Shown here: in pieces, positions 46,492 to 56,010 of the stretch | Layout: each line of letters begins with the position of its first letter | Position numbering within the stretch: position 1 is the stretch's first letter | NCBI RefSeq assembly: GCF_022807975.1 | Contig: NZ_CP094358.1 | Span: forward strand, 1,364,001-1,428,000 | Source: Abyssalbus ytuae | GTDB lineage: Bacteria; Bacteroidota; Bacteroidia; Flavobacteriales; Flavobacteriaceae | Length of the DNA stretch: 64,000 bases | Direction of reading: 5' to 3' | Notes under the pieces: generated by a model | What the model saw: only the letters and a program-made list of their open reading frames with translations | The model's database searches: none | What the model was told of the DNA's origin: nothing | Made by a program: the position numbers and the translations under genes

Positions 46492-47829
46492 GTGAAAAGT
46501 TTTGTCCCCCTGGTGCTTGTCATCTTAAGCACTGTTATTTCATGTAAAAATTCTTCAGCAAACAAAGGAGCTTTAACACAGCTAAAAGACACTCTCAAAG
46601 AACCTGAACTGATAACGGTAAAAGGAAATCAATTTTATAAAGGTAGTAAACCTTACTATTTTGTAGGTGCCAATTACTGGTACGGCCCGTTACTTGCTGC
46701 CAAAGATTCTGCCGGAAAAGAAAGATTGAAAAAAGAGCTCGATCTGCTAAAATCTTATGGAATTGATAACCTACGTGTTTTGGTAGGAGCCGAAGGAGGC
46801 ACGAACGATTATACCGTACGCCCGGCCCTGCAATATGAACAGGGAAAATACAATGAAGCCCTGTTAAACGGCCTGGACTATTTTATGGCGCAAATGCGAA
46901 AAAGAAACATGTATGCAGTTTTATATATGAATAACAATTGGGAATGGAGCGGTGGCATGGCTCAATATTTAAGCTGGAACGGATATGGAAATGTACCCAT
47001 ACCCAACCTGCCCGGGTATACATGGCCTCAATATATGGAATATACCGAGCAATTTCACAGTTGCGAACCCTGCATGGAAGCTTTTCGTAACCATATAAAA
47101 TTCATTATGGGAAGAACCAATAAATACACCGGAATAAAATATACCGATGATAACACGGTAATGTCCTGGCAGGTGGCTAACGAACCCCGTGTGTTTTCAC
47201 AAAAGCATGAAGCGGCCTTTACAAAATGGCTGAATGAAACAGTGAATTTAATTGATTCGTTAGACAGCAAACACCTGGTATCAACCGGGGGCGAAGGCGC
47301 TGCAGGATATTTGTGGGACATCAACTTATTTGAAAGAACCCATACCAACCCCAAAATTGATTATTTAACCATGCATATGTGGCCTTATAACTGGGGATGG
47401 TATAAAGAAGGCGAAGAAGGGAAATTACTGGAAGATGCCACTGTAAAAGCAAAAGAATATATTGCTAACCATACGCAACTGGCTGCTAAAATGAACAAAC
47501 CCATTGTGATGTCTGAATTTGGTTTGCCAAGAGCACAGGAACGTTTATTTCCCGATTCTGACACCCGCAACCGGGATACATTTTACAGTAGTCTGTTTTC
47601 ATTACTAACCGAGAGCTATACCCATAAAAATTCTTTGGCCGGTTATAACTTCTGGGGATTTGGCGGCTATGGAAAATCCGCCGGAAGGCCGGAAGGGAAA
47701 TGGCAGCCGGGAGACGATTTTATGGCAGACCCACCCCAGGAACCCCAGGGCTTTAACAATGTTTTTGCTACAGATACCTCCACCCTTAAAATGATAAAAG
47801 AATATAATATTCAGGTAGGAAACATGTAA
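46492..47829 (+). CDS. GH5 (subfamily 7-like) endo-beta-1,4-mannanase lipoprotein
   Basis: A 445-residue lipoprotein beginning at GTG (46492), with MKSFVPLVLVILSTVISCKN giving a lipobox Cys at about 18. The GH5 barrel shows FVGANYWYG, LRVLVGAEGG, the acid/base Glu near 231 in WQVANEPRVF, LTMHMWPYNWGWY and the nucleophile Glu near 341 in PIVMSEFGLPR. These are characteristic of mannan endo-1,4-beta-mannosidases. It is 35 bp after the epimerase gene. Together with the GH26 protein it would degrade mannan outside the cytoplasm, leaving mannobiose for import and epimerisation. Confidence 0.9.
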   Translation: MKSFVPLVLVILSTVISCKNSSANKGALTQLKDTLKEPELITVKGNQFYKGSKPYYFVGANYWYGPLLAAKDSAGKERLKKELDLLKSYGIDNLRVLVGAEGGTNDYTVRPALQYEQGKYNEALLNGLDYFMAQMRKRNMYAVLYMNNNWEWSGGMAQYLSWNGYGNVPIPNLPGYTWPQYMEYTEQFHSCEPCMEAFRNHIKFIMGRTNKYTGIKYTDDNTVMSWQVANEPRVFSQKHEAAFTKWLNETVNLIDSLDSKHLVSTGGEGAAGYLWDINLFERTHTNPKIDYLTMHMWPYNWGWYKEGEEGKLLEDATVKAKEYIANHTQLAAKMNKPIVMSEFGLPRAQERLFPDSDTRNRDTFYSSLFSLLTESYTHKNSLAGYNFWGFGGYGKSAGRPEGKWQPGDDFMADPPQEPQGFNNVFATDTSTLKMIKEYNIQVGNM

Positions 47830-47834
47830 ATTAT

Positions 47835-47873
47835 GGGTGAACCGGAATTTACTTCTTTAAAATTCACCCTTTT
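47835..47873 (+). terminator. Candidate terminator of the mannan gene set
   Basis: GGGTGAA (47835-47841) pairs with TTCACCC (47863-47869), followed by TTTT. The loop is 21 nt. It lies 6 bp after the GH5 stop, in the gap before the convergent DUF255 gene. The same 194-bp gap also holds two imperfect 22-bp direct copies around GAACACYCCGAAAGCA (47899-47943). Confidence 0.5.
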
Positions 47874-48023
47874 ACCAGGCCAATATTACAGCATTCTGCT
47901 TTGAAACACTCCGAAAGCAGGCTTTGGAACACCCCGAAAGCATGCAGGGGAATTCAACATGGTATTATGCTGAAATATCTTCAGCCCGAAGTATCAGGAT
48001 ACTATGGCTACCATTTTTTCCTG

Positions 48024-50111
48024 TTACTCCAGTTGGGATACTGCCTTTTCCACTTCTGTTACCGGCAGCTTACAAACCCGGTTACGGCATACATAAATAT
48101 AGGTTTTTCCTTCTACAAACCTGTTTTGTAAAAGAGGCATATTGTTATCGGTTACTGACCCTGCAAACACTGCATTAGGTATATACTTTTTGTATAATTT
48201 CAATGTTTTTTCTTTAGCCCCCCCTCCCACAATAACAATTTCATAAAAGGGCTTCAAATTATTAAGCAGTAATTGCCCCCAGTTACTATAGCTTCCGCCG
48301 TACTTTTCCATATCACCCCTGATAACCAACAGCATTTTTACTGCCCTTTCTTTATATGATGTATCATCAAAATAATGACTGAGCTTAAACAAATTATCGG
48401 CCATAACCGAATTGGGAGAAGGTATTACCCCGTCATCCACCTTAATAACCCCGGAGATTAAATTTTCTTCATGGCTATAATAAAACAATCCCGTCTTTTC
48501 ATCAGGAAACAGGTTAATGGCTTTATCTGTAAGGTCTTTGGCTTTACTTAAATATGCGGTATTAAACGTTACCTCATATAAGGAAATACAGGCTTTGGCA
48601 ATATAGGCATAGTCGTCTGCAAATCCGGATATACTTGTTTTTCCCGAGATATAAGAATGATAAATTTCCCCTTCATTATCTATAAAATTATCCAGTATAA
48701 AGCTCATCGCCCTTTCAGCTTTCTTTAAATAGGATTCGTTTTGAGAAACTTTATAAGCATCAACATATGCCTTTATCATTAAACCATTCCATGAAGCCAG
48801 CGCTTTATTATCAAGGCCCGGTTTTATTCTTTTCTGCCTTTCTTCAAGCAATACTTTTTTCCAGAGTTCTGTTTTCTTTTCAAAGTCCTCAGGAGTTAAG
48901 GAATGCTGTTGAATAAAATCGTCCTTCAAATTGCCTTGCTGAAGTACATATTTACCTTCTTCCCAAAGTCCGTTATTGTTAGCGGAATAATAACCGGAAA
49001 AAAGATTAAAATCCTCTCCCAATATTTTTTGCAGTTCTTCAGTAGTCCAAATATAGTACTTGCCTTCTTCCCCGTCACTGTCGGCATCAAGAGCCGTATA
49101 GAACAAGCCTTCGGGTGATGTCATTTCCCTTTCAATAAAATCAAGCGTCTCTTCAATCCTTTCTAAATAAAGTTCCTCACCAAAATATGAATACGCTTTT
49201 GCATACATACTTACCAGTTGGGCATTGTCGTACAGCATTTTTTCAAAATGGGGTATTTTCCATTTGCTATCGGTAGAATACCTGTAAAAACCCCCTCCAA
49301 CATGGTCGTAAACTCCCCGCAGTGCTATAATATCCAGCGTATGCTTTACATATTCAAGCGTTTCTTTGTCGTTATTTTGAACTCCCAGCCTGAGCAAAAA
49401 TTCGTAATGACCGGGCATCATGAATTTTTGATCTCCGATTAAGCCTCCGTTTTCCCTGTCCCAGAATTTTTTCCAGTTCCCAAACATAGAGGTAAGAGTG
49501 GAATCGGATACTGCTTCAGTATTTTTTACAGGCTCAATTAAACTTACCTGTTTTATTCCTTCGCGGAGCCTGTTAGCAAACTCCTCTGTACGTTCCCGCT
49601 CATTTTTAAAAAGATGCAGGGTTTTTTTCAGGGTTTCCGTCCATTGTTCTTTTGTATAATATGTTCCCCCGTAAAAAGGCCTGCCATCGGGCAAAGCAAT
49701 CACATTTAAAGGCCACCCGCCATGGCCGTTGTTCATTAGCTGAACTGCATTCATATATACCTGGTCCACATCCGGCCTTTCTTCCCTGTCTATTTTAATA
49801 TTTATAAAATTATCATTCATGAGTTGAGCCACTTCTTCATCTTCAAAACTTTCATGAGCCATTACATGACACCAGTGACAGGAAGAATATCCTACCGAAA
49901 TTATGATGGGCCTATCCTCTTTTTTAGCCTGCACCAGTGTTTCTTTGCTCCAGGGTTTCCAGTTTACAGGGTTATGTGCGTGTTGTAATAAATAAGGGCT
50001 GCTCTCTTTAATCAGTTCGTTGGTATATTTATAATCACCTGTGGCCTTATTTTTGCACCCGTAAATTATAAGAGTTAAAATTAATACTAAAAGGAGCCGG
50101 CTAAATGTCAT
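48024..50111 (-). CDS. Thioredoxin-domain DUF255 / YyaL-family lipoprotein
   Basis: A 695-residue protein. The N-terminal lipobox ([11 protein letters not shown], Cys about 19) is followed by a thioredoxin-like domain, about 30-190, with the [16 protein letters not shown] CxxC motif and the NPVNWKPW segment diagnostic of the DUF255/YyaL/SPATA20 family. The rest is an (alpha/alpha)6-type glycosidase-like barrel. The physiological reaction of this family is not established. The lipoprotein signal implies an extracytoplasmic location, whereas many relatives appear cytoplasmic. It is convergent with the mannan genes and divergent from the beta-propeller-like lipoprotein gene at 50189. Confidence 0.9.
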   Translation of the reverse strand: MTFSRLLLVLILTLIIYGCKNKATGDYKYTNELIKESSPYLLQHAHNPVNWKPWSKETLVQAKKEDRPIIISVGYSSCHWCHVMAHESFEDEEVAQLMNDNFINIKIDREERPDVDQVYMNAVQLMNNGHGGWPLNVIALPDGRPFYGGTYYTKEQWTETLKKTLHLFKNERERTEEFANRLREGIKQVSLIEPVKNTEAVSDSTLTSMFGNWKKFWDRENGGLIGDQKFMMPGHYEFLLRLGVQNNDKETLEYVKHTLDIIALRGVYDHVGGGFYRYSTDSKWKIPHFEKMLYDNAQLVSMYAKAYSYFGEELYLERIEETLDFIEREMTSPEGLFYTALDADSDGEEGKYYIWTTEELQKILGEDFNLFSGYYSANNNGLWEEGKYVLQQGNLKDDFIQQHSLTPEDFEKKTELWKKVLLEERQKRIKPGLDNKALASWNGLMIKAYVDAYKVSQNESYLKKAERAMSFILDNFIDNEGEIYHSYISGKTSISGFADDYAYIAKACISLYEVTFNTAYLSKAKDLTDKAINLFPDEKTGLFYYSHEENLISGVIKVDDGVIPSPNSVMADNLFKLSHYFDDTSYKERAVKMLLVIRGDMEKYGGSYSNWGQLLLNNLKPFYEIVIVGGGAKEKTLKLYKKYIPNAVFAGSVTDNNMPLLQNRFVEGKTYIYVCRNRVCKLPVTEVEKAVSQLE

Positions 50112-50188
50112 TATTTATTAAGTTAGTTAATTATATAAATGTTGCAGTATAAACGGCAAGATAATTATCTTATTAAAAAAACATACAA

Positions 50189-51046
50189 ATGAAATTAAAA
50201 ATCGAAGCATTATTATTATTTATATTATTTTCATGTCAACAGGACTACGGGCAATTAAAACACATTGCCAAATTACCCGGTGAGCTTAATGAAGTTTCCG
50301 GAATTCAGAAAGTAAATGCAGACGGACTGTTATGGGCTATTAATGACCATGGAAATTCAGATCATATTATGGGGGTTAATGAAAAGGGTAAAATTGCCAG
50401 GGAAATAAACATAAAAGGAGCTGACAATGCAGACTGGGAAGAACTTACAAAAGATAATGAAGGTAATCTGTACATTGGCGATTTTGGGAATAACTACAAC
50501 AGGAGAAAAGATTTAGCTATTTATAAAGTTCCCAACCCGGATTCTGTTAAAGGTGATGACGTTGAAGCTTCAAAAATAACCTTTAATTATCCCGAACAAA
50601 AAGACTTTCCACCTAAAAAGAGTGAGCGGTTTTATGATGCCGAAGCCTTTTTTTATGTCAACGGTTATTTTTATCTGTTCACTAAAAACCACTCCAAGAA
50701 TTTTGACGGGACTACGTTACTATATAAAATACCGGCTACTCCGGGGAATTATGAAGCACAGCTTATCTCAAAATATAAAACCTGTGATAGTCCTCAATAT
50801 TGTAAAATCACTGCGGCCGACATAAATAAAGACGGAACCAAAGTAGTACTGCTGGGGCACGACAGGATATGGCTTCTTACAAACTTTGACAATGACAACT
50901 TTTTTTCAGGAGATGTAAAAACCATACCACTAAACCATTCGTCCCAAAAGGAAAGTATTTGTTTTATTGATGATAATACCGTATACATAGCTGATGAAAA
51001 AAACGGATCATCCGGGCGAAACTTATATTCTTTTAGTTTAAATTAG
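50189..51046 (+). CDS. SdiA-regulated-like beta-propeller lipoprotein
   Basis: A 285-residue protein with signal peptide and lipobox Cys near residue 13 (LLLFILFSCQQD). The repeated blade-like stretches (NEVSGIQKVNADGLLWAIND, EGNLYIGDFGNNYNRRKDLAIYK, TVYIADEKNGSSGRNLYSF) fit a beta-propeller of the SdiA-regulated/phytase-like type. No enzyme motif is recognised, so the function is unknown. It starts 77 bp from the divergent DUF255 gene, so the two could share a promoter region. Confidence 0.65.
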   Translation: MKLKIEALLLFILFSCQQDYGQLKHIAKLPGELNEVSGIQKVNADGLLWAINDHGNSDHIMGVNEKGKIAREINIKGADNADWEELTKDNEGNLYIGDFGNNYNRRKDLAIYKVPNPDSVKGDDVEASKITFNYPEQKDFPPKKSERFYDAEAFFYVNGYFYLFTKNHSKNFDGTTLLYKIPATPGNYEAQLISKYKTCDSPQYCKITAADINKDGTKVVLLGHDRIWLLTNFDNDNFFSGDVKTIPLNHSSQKESICFIDDNTVYIADEKNGSSGRNLYSFSLN

Positions 51047-51077
51047 TCTGCATATAACCGGCTAATATATACCAGGA

Positions 51078-51272
51078 ATGAAACACCTGCCTGCCCTGCT
51101 GTATTTAATATTTGGCTGTTATTTTTATAATGTAACAGTTGGTCATTCCCAGAAAAATAAACACTACATAATTGCTCCCAACGGGTTAACCCTTAGAAAA
51201 GAAGCTTCTTCTTTATCCGGAAAAATAACCGTAATACCTTACGGAACAGCAATTACGGTAGTTGAAATGCCA
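51078..51272 (+). pseudogene. 5' part of a small SH3-domain protein gene, interrupted
   Basis: The frame starts at 51078 with a signal peptide (LYLIFGCYFYNVTVGHSQ) and a bacterial SH3-like domain (APNGLTLRKEASSLSGKITV, then IPYGTAITVVEM). After about residue 65 the sequence stops resembling SH3 proteins and ends at a stop at 51324-51326. A rhuM gene follows in the opposite direction. A frame resembling the tail of such a protein resumes at about 52407 on the same strand. I read this as one gene split by an insertion of roughly 1.1 kb. An intact 82-residue protein is the alternative. Confidence 0.6.
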
Positions 51273-51342
51273 AAATGGATTGGTACTTTTGCTCTTCCCT
51301 GTTTGGTCGTATGTTGCGTGTACTAAATTTGGCATATTTCAA
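51262..51342. repeat. Imperfect inverted repeat at the left boundary of the rhuM insert
   Basis: TTGAAATGCCAAA (51262-51274) is matched in reverse complement by TTTGGCATATTTCAA (51328-51342), differing only by a 2-nt insertion, with about 53 bp between. The right arm overlaps the rhuM stop codon and the left arm lies at the point where SH3 similarity ends. It could be the insert end, a transcript-end hairpin, or a duplication formed during insertion. Confidence 0.5.
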
Positions 51343-52382
51343 TCTTTTTTGGGAGGAAGTTGTTTTTTGACGATTCTATCAAAATCACTTTCAAACAATC
51401 GGTCTTGTATAATTCTATATTTTTCAAATTGGCTTTCTGCATGTACTTTAGCTATTTCTGCTGTTACCTTGCCCGCGTTTTGTAAAATTTTTCTATCGGT
51501 GGCTTCTATGAACCTATTTAATCGAGTCTCCCAATCTTCCATTGTCATTGGAATTTGCCTAATAGCCATATCTTCTGCAATATCTAAATATGCCGAAACT
51601 AACCGTTGTAGTTGCTGCATTTCATTTTCGGATAAATAATTCTTAGCCACGCTCACATCAAATTTTTGGATTTTGCCTTTTGGAGCATCTTTCCAGGTGG
51701 TCAATCCCATATTTTCTTTTTGATGGTTGGCCCTGTTTACAATAACTTCCGCTGCTGTTTGACCGTGTATTGCCCAATGCAATTTATTTTGTACGGTGGC
51801 AAAAAAACGTTTGGTTGCCTTAGCCGTTACATCATAATCAATGGCTGTTACATAAATATCAGTTATTTTCTGATAGAATTTTCGTTCGCTCAAGCGAATT
51901 TCCCTTATCCGTTGTAGCTGTTCTTCAAAATATTTTTTACCGAGAATAGTGCCGCCATTTTTAAGACGCTCGTCATCCATAGCAAAACCTTTAATAGTAA
52001 ACTCTTGCACTATTTGTGTGGCCCATTTGCGAAATAGTACAGCTCGCTCTGAGTTTACTTTATATCCCACAGCAATAATGGCTGAAAGATTATAGTGTTT
52101 TGTGTCATAACTTTTACCGTCTTTGGCAGTTATTCGAAAATTTCGAATAACTGAATTTTCATCCAATTCACTATCTGAAAAAATCTTTTTGAGATGATAA
52201 TTCACGGTATGCGTTTCTACATTATAAAGCGTACCCATCATTTTTTGTGTCAGCCATACATTTTCATCAGAATAAATGGCATCTACACCGCCTTCTCCGG
52301 TAGCTGCAATAAAGGTCAGGTACTCAGCGGTGGAAGAACGGATTAATGATTTTTCGTCTTTATTATCTTTCTTTTTGCTCAT
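51339..52382 (-). CDS. rhuM: RhuM-family protein (virulence RhuM / toxin-Fic-associated)
   Basis: A 347-residue cytoplasmic protein. The N-terminal half (about 30-160) holds the RhuM core: VWLTQKMMGTLYNVETHTVN, HLKKIFSDSELDENSV, SYDTKHYNLSAIIAVGYKVN and RAVLFRKWATQIVQEF. The C-terminal half is helical (SERKFYQKITDIYVTAIDYD, AAEVIVNRANHQKENMGL), with a long charged helix near 300-330. RhuM was named from a Salmonella pathogenicity island; homologues are scattered among mobile regions and their biochemical role is not known to me. Here it stands alone, opposite in direction to the gene it appears to split. No transposase, integrase or restriction gene is adjacent. Confidence 0.9.
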   Translation of the reverse strand: MSKKKDNKDEKSLIRSSTAEYLTFIAATGEGGVDAIYSDENVWLTQKMMGTLYNVETHTVNYHLKKIFSDSELDENSVIRNFRITAKDGKSYDTKHYNLSAIIAVGYKVNSERAVLFRKWATQIVQEFTIKGFAMDDERLKNGGTILGKKYFEEQLQRIREIRLSERKFYQKITDIYVTAIDYDVTAKATKRFFATVQNKLHWAIHGQTAAEVIVNRANHQKENMGLTTWKDAPKGKIQKFDVSVAKNYLSENEMQQLQRLVSAYLDIAEDMAIRQIPMTMEDWETRLNRFIEATDRKILQNAGKVTAEIAKVHAESQFEKYRIIQDRLFESDFDRIVKKQLPPKKD

Positions 52383-52403
52383 TTTCTCAATTCTTAATGT
52401 ATT

Positions 52404-52595
52404 GTGTGTTTTCCAATTGTAAACCCCGATAAGCCTGAAAATGTATGGAGTGATGAAGTATCCCGAATAGCCGGCCCGTCACAAAATACTATTTCGGTTG
52501 TTTATTCCTTCAGGCTTGAAGGCGGTGGATACACCATTGCCATAAAACCGGATGCAGGCGGCTTAAGGATAAGCACCACTTCTATAGCCGATTAA
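52404..52595 (+). pseudogene. 3' part of the interrupted SH3-domain protein gene
   Basis: The frame is open from 52398 and reads FPIVNPDKPENVWSDEVSRI, then VVYSFRLEGGGYTIAIKPDA and a short tail to a TAA at 52593-52595. It has no plausible start of its own (GTG at 52404 follows the likely insert boundary) and no signal peptide. It ends directly against the convergent pafA gene. It is interpreted as the C-terminal part of the gene beginning at 51078. Confidence 0.55.
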
Positions 52596-54236
52596 CTATT
52601 TTATTACCGCACTTATTGTCTTTCCTGTGGTACCATTAGGAAAAGCAATACCCAGTAATGAACAAATAGTGGGAGCTATGTCGGTTATTTCGGTTTGCTC
52701 ATACGTTGCTCCCTTTTTTATGCCTTTTCCAAAAAATAAAAGAGGAACATGAGTGTCATAATTAAACCCTGACCCATGGGTAGAGCCTGTTTTATTATAA
52801 TCTATTACTGCGGGTTGAAAAACCACGAGTACATCTCCCGACCTCTTATGATTAAACCCGTTTTGTAACAGTTTTTTTATTCCGCCGGAATAACTGTTAA
52901 ACTTCATCTCCCTGGCTGTATATACTTCGGCAATACCTTTATATTTAATAATTTCACCTGCAATGGCATATTCAAGCTCTTCAACATTCAGATGATTGCT
53001 TTCCAACACATCATGATCTAAAAAAATCTGGTTATTGGAAATATTCTTTATAAGGTGTGATGTATTAAACTTTTTAAGTAAAAAACTATCGAGTTTTACC
53101 AGGAATTCCGATGTATCAAAATACCCTGCAGGTATTTTTAAAGATTGCAGGTAAGAAGGAACTTGTACTGCACCATGATCGGCCGTTAAGAAAACAGTGT
53201 ATTCACCTTTTCCCACTTTGTTATCAAGTGCAAGCAAAAGTCTTTCCAGGTCCTGGTCCAGTCTTAAATAAGTATCTTCCACTTCAACAGAATTCACCCC
53301 AAAGGCATGCCCAACATAATCGGTACTGGAAAAGCTCACGGCAAGAAAGTCGGTTATATTATCTTTACCCAACTGTTCACCATCCAGGGCAGCTATGGCA
53401 AAATCGGCCGTAATACTGTTTCCAAAAGGACTGGTTTTAATTATATCAAATCCGCTGTTTTTATCCCATATCTTATCAAGCTCATGCGGAAATACGTTTA
53501 AAGTTTCCCCCTTAAAGAAACCTTCAAAATCATTCTTATCGGTTCCGCTCTCCTTATAGCTTTTAATATCATATAAAGTATTCCATGTTTTTTTGTACTT
53601 TTCAGCCGCATCCGATTTGTTAAACTTAACCACCCACTTAGGCAATTCGTTCATATAATGAGAACTGGACACCCACACTCCTTCATCTTTACCATGAAAC
53701 CAAAAAGCAGCATTTGCCGTATGGCCTGCAGGTAATATGGCACCACGGTCTTTAATGGAAATTCCTATAACTTTACTTTGCATCTGGGTAGCCAGCCTCA
53801 GCTGGTCGGTCATGGTAGTGGTGAGCATTCTGTGAGGCGACATTCTCTCTGCTTTACTCTCTGTCCCTATTTGCAATACATTTTCATCTCCTGCACAGTA
53901 AACTTTCTTATCAATAGTTTTATCATACCAGTTATTAGCTATAATACCGTGTACTGCTGGCGTAGTGCCTGTGTAAATTGACGCATGGCCGGGCCCGGTA
54001 TAGGTAGGTACATAATTAAAATGGTTGTTCTTGCAGTTAAAACCTTCATTTACCAGCCTTTTAAAGCCCCCATTTCCATATTTACCCCAAAACCTGGTTA
54101 AATAATCATACCTCATCTGGTCTACCACTATACCCACCACAAGTTTGGGTTTTACATAAGGTTCGGGTGATTTTGACTGGGATTTTAAACCGTAAACAGA
54201 AAAAAATAAAAATAAAATAAGAATATACCTTTTCAT
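52596..54236 (-). CDS. pafA: PafA-type alkaline phosphatase
   Basis: A 546-residue secreted enzyme (signal peptide ending near YGLKSQ). It belongs to the alkaline-phosphatase/phosphodiesterase superfamily: VVGIVVDQMRYDY supplies the first metal-binding Asp, VPTYTGPGHASIYTG the Thr nucleophile (about residue 80), HGIIANNWYD the active-site Asn, and SIKDRGAIL the Lys162/Arg164 pair typical of PafA phosphate monoesterases rather than diesterases. TADHGA and the late STHGSGFNYDTHVPL give the remaining metal ligands. Length and motifs match the flavobacterial PafA, which releases phosphate from many organic phosphates and is not inhibited by phosphate. It is divergent from the mlaE-like gene. Confidence 0.93.
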   Translation of the reverse strand: MKRYILILFLFFSVYGLKSQSKSPEPYVKPKLVVGIVVDQMRYDYLTRFWGKYGNGGFKRLVNEGFNCKNNHFNYVPTYTGPGHASIYTGTTPAVHGIIANNWYDKTIDKKVYCAGDENVLQIGTESKAERMSPHRMLTTTMTDQLRLATQMQSKVIGISIKDRGAILPAGHTANAAFWFHGKDEGVWVSSSHYMNELPKWVVKFNKSDAAEKYKKTWNTLYDIKSYKESGTDKNDFEGFFKGETLNVFPHELDKIWDKNSGFDIIKTSPFGNSITADFAIAALDGEQLGKDNITDFLAVSFSSTDYVGHAFGVNSVEVEDTYLRLDQDLERLLLALDNKVGKGEYTVFLTADHGAVQVPSYLQSLKIPAGYFDTSEFLVKLDSFLLKKFNTSHLIKNISNNQIFLDHDVLESNHLNVEELEYAIAGEIIKYKGIAEVYTAREMKFNSYSGGIKKLLQNGFNHKRSGDVLVVFQPAVIDYNKTGSTHGSGFNYDTHVPLLFFGKGIKKGATYEQTEITDIAPTICSLLGIAFPNGTTGKTISAVIK

Positions 54237-54357
54237 TATGTAGATTGTCGCTTTTAAAAAGTGTAAAAATAATATTTTAAAATCACAGAAAGTTTAATTC
54301 CCAGTTAAAACATCGCTAATATTATTTTTTTTACTTTAGCTATTCTATTTTTATTGC

Positions 54358-55095
54358 ATGAACTATTTTGAAAGTATAGGCAACTATTTTTTAATGATTA
54401 AAAAGGTTTTTAACAAACCTACCAAATGGGGTATTATGAAAACCCTCATTCTTAAAGAAATTGATGACCTTATTTTCGGGTCGTTGGGGATTATAGTTTT
54501 TATATCCTTTTTTGTGGGGGGTGTTGTAGCTATACAAACAGCCCTTAATATAGACAACCCTTTTATTCCCAAATACCTGGTAGGGTTTGCCACCAGGCAA
54601 TCGGTAATTTTAGAATTTGCACCTACCTTTACTTCTATTATCATGGCAGGTAAAGTGGGTTCTTACATTACTTCCAGTATTGGTACCATGAGGGTAACCG
54701 AACAAATAGATGCCCTGGAGGTAATGGGGGTAAATTCTTTAAATTACCTCGTTTTTCCAAAAATAATAGCATTGCTGTTGTACCCTTTTGTAATAGCAAT
54801 AGCTATGTACCTGGGTATTTTCGGGGGCTGGGCCGCCGCTGTTTTGGGAGCTTACAGTACAAGCTCAGAATTTATACAGGGTATTCAAATAGATTTTAAA
54901 CCTTTTCACGTTGTATATGCTTTTCTTAAAACCGGGGTATTTGCTTTTATTTTAGCTACCATCCCGTCATACCACGGATTTTACATGAAAGGCGGAGCCC
55001 TGGAGGTGGGCAAAGCCAGTACTACCTCGTTTGTATGGACCAGTGTGGCTATTATTGTAATTAATTATTTACTAACCCAAATGCTTTTAGGATAA
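54358..55095 (+). CDS. mlaE: MlaE-family ABC transporter permease
   Basis: A 245-residue inner-membrane protein of the MlaE/YrbE family with about five to six hydrophobic segments. Family markers are FFVGGVVAIQTALNI, the central AGKVGSYITSSIGTMRVTEQ with IDALEVMGVN, and the closing TTSFVWTSVAIIVINYLLTQ. It forms the membrane part of a phospholipid/lipid transporter between inner and outer membranes. The ATPase gene follows with a 1-bp overlap (TAATG). The MCE-domain partner (MlaD) is not in this window; in many Bacteroidota it is encoded elsewhere. Confidence 0.93.
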   Translation: MNYFESIGNYFLMIKKVFNKPTKWGIMKTLILKEIDDLIFGSLGIIVFISFFVGGVVAIQTALNIDNPFIPKYLVGFATRQSVILEFAPTFTSIIMAGKVGSYITSSIGTMRVTEQIDALEVMGVNSLNYLVFPKIIALLLYPFVIAIAMYLGIFGGWAAAVLGAYSTSSEFIQGIQIDFKPFHVVYAFLKTGVFAFILATIPSYHGFYMKGGALEVGKASTTSFVWTSVAIIVINYLLTQMLLG

Positions 55096-55862
55096 TGATT
55101 GTAGTTGAAGATTTACATAAATCGTTTGGTGATGCTTATGTGCTAAAAGGTATTTCAACCACTTTTGAAAAAGGAAAAACCAACCTTATAATCGGGCAGA
55201 GTGGCTCGGGTAAAACCGTATTTCTAAAATCTCTTTTAGGGTTATTTATTCCCGACCAGGGTAAAATAATTTATGATGGAAAGCCTTATTTTGATATGGA
55301 TGATGATGAGAAAATTGAATTAAGGCAAAAAATGGGCATGGTGTTTCAGGGAAGTGCTTTGTTTGACTCAATGACAGTGGAAGAAAATGTAATGTTCCCC
55401 TTAAAAATGTTTTCTAAAAAGCCTATGGATGAAATGAGGGAACGAGCCGATTTTGTACTGAAAAGGGTAAACTTACCCGATGCACACAAAAAATACCCTG
55501 CCGAAATATCGGGAGGGATGCAAAAAAGGGTGGCTATTGCCAGGGCTATTGTAAATAAACCCAAATATTTGTTTTGTGACGAACCCAATTCGGGTCTGGA
55601 CCCTAATACAGCCATAATAATTGATAATCTTATACATGAAATAACCCGGGAGTATGATATTACTACCATTATAAATACTCACGATATGAACTCGGTTATG
55701 GAAATAGGGGAAAAAATAGTTTTCCTTAAAAACGGGGTTAAAGAATGGGAAGGTACAAAAGATGAGATCTTTAAAACCGACAATGAAGCCGTGACCAATT
55801 TTGTTTATTCTTCCGAACTGTTCAAAAAAGTACGGCAAATGTATATTGAGGAAAAGAATTAA
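55095..55862 (+). CDS. mlaF: MlaF-family ABC transporter ATPase
   Basis: A 255-residue ATP-binding protein. Walker A is GQSGSGKT (about 36-43), the Q-loop is MVFQGSALFDSMTVEENV, the ABC signature is ISGGMQKRVAIARAI, Walker B is YLFCDEPNSGLDP and the switch His is in INTHDMNSV. The LFDSMTV segment and C-terminal extension fit the MlaF/Ttg2A branch that powers MlaE. The start codon overlaps the mlaE stop by one base, so translation is coupled. The 148-bp gap after it contains no gene. Confidence 0.93.
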   Translation: MIVVEDLHKSFGDAYVLKGISTTFEKGKTNLIIGQSGSGKTVFLKSLLGLFIPDQGKIIYDGKPYFDMDDDEKIELRQKMGMVFQGSALFDSMTVEENVMFPLKMFSKKPMDEMRERADFVLKRVNLPDAHKKYPAEISGGMQKRVAIARAIVNKPKYLFCDEPNSGLDPNTAIIIDNLIHEITREYDITTIINTHDMNSVMEIGEKIVFLKNGVKEWEGTKDEIFKTDNEAVTNFVYSSELFKKVRQMYIEEKN

Positions 55863-56010
55863 AACTACTCTTAGCCTATTTATGATGTTAGAAGGAAAAA
55901 ATTAGAAGACGAAGAGAAACAAGACGGCAATACTGAAATTCCAAATTCCAATTAACGAATCAACCTATCAACATAACCTCCTTCATCGGACACCTGTCAT
56001 CAAATATTGA

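Noticed and set aside
47899-47943. Two imperfect 22-bp direct copies near GAACACYCCGAAAGCA as a repeat element
   Set aside because: There are only two copies in a short intergenic gap with no symmetry or match elsewhere in the window, so nothing beyond local duplication can be claimed.
51339-52382. Insertion sequence transposase
   Set aside because: The protein matches RhuM, with no DDE, HUH or serine/tyrosine recombinase motif, and no clear terminal repeats flank both ends.
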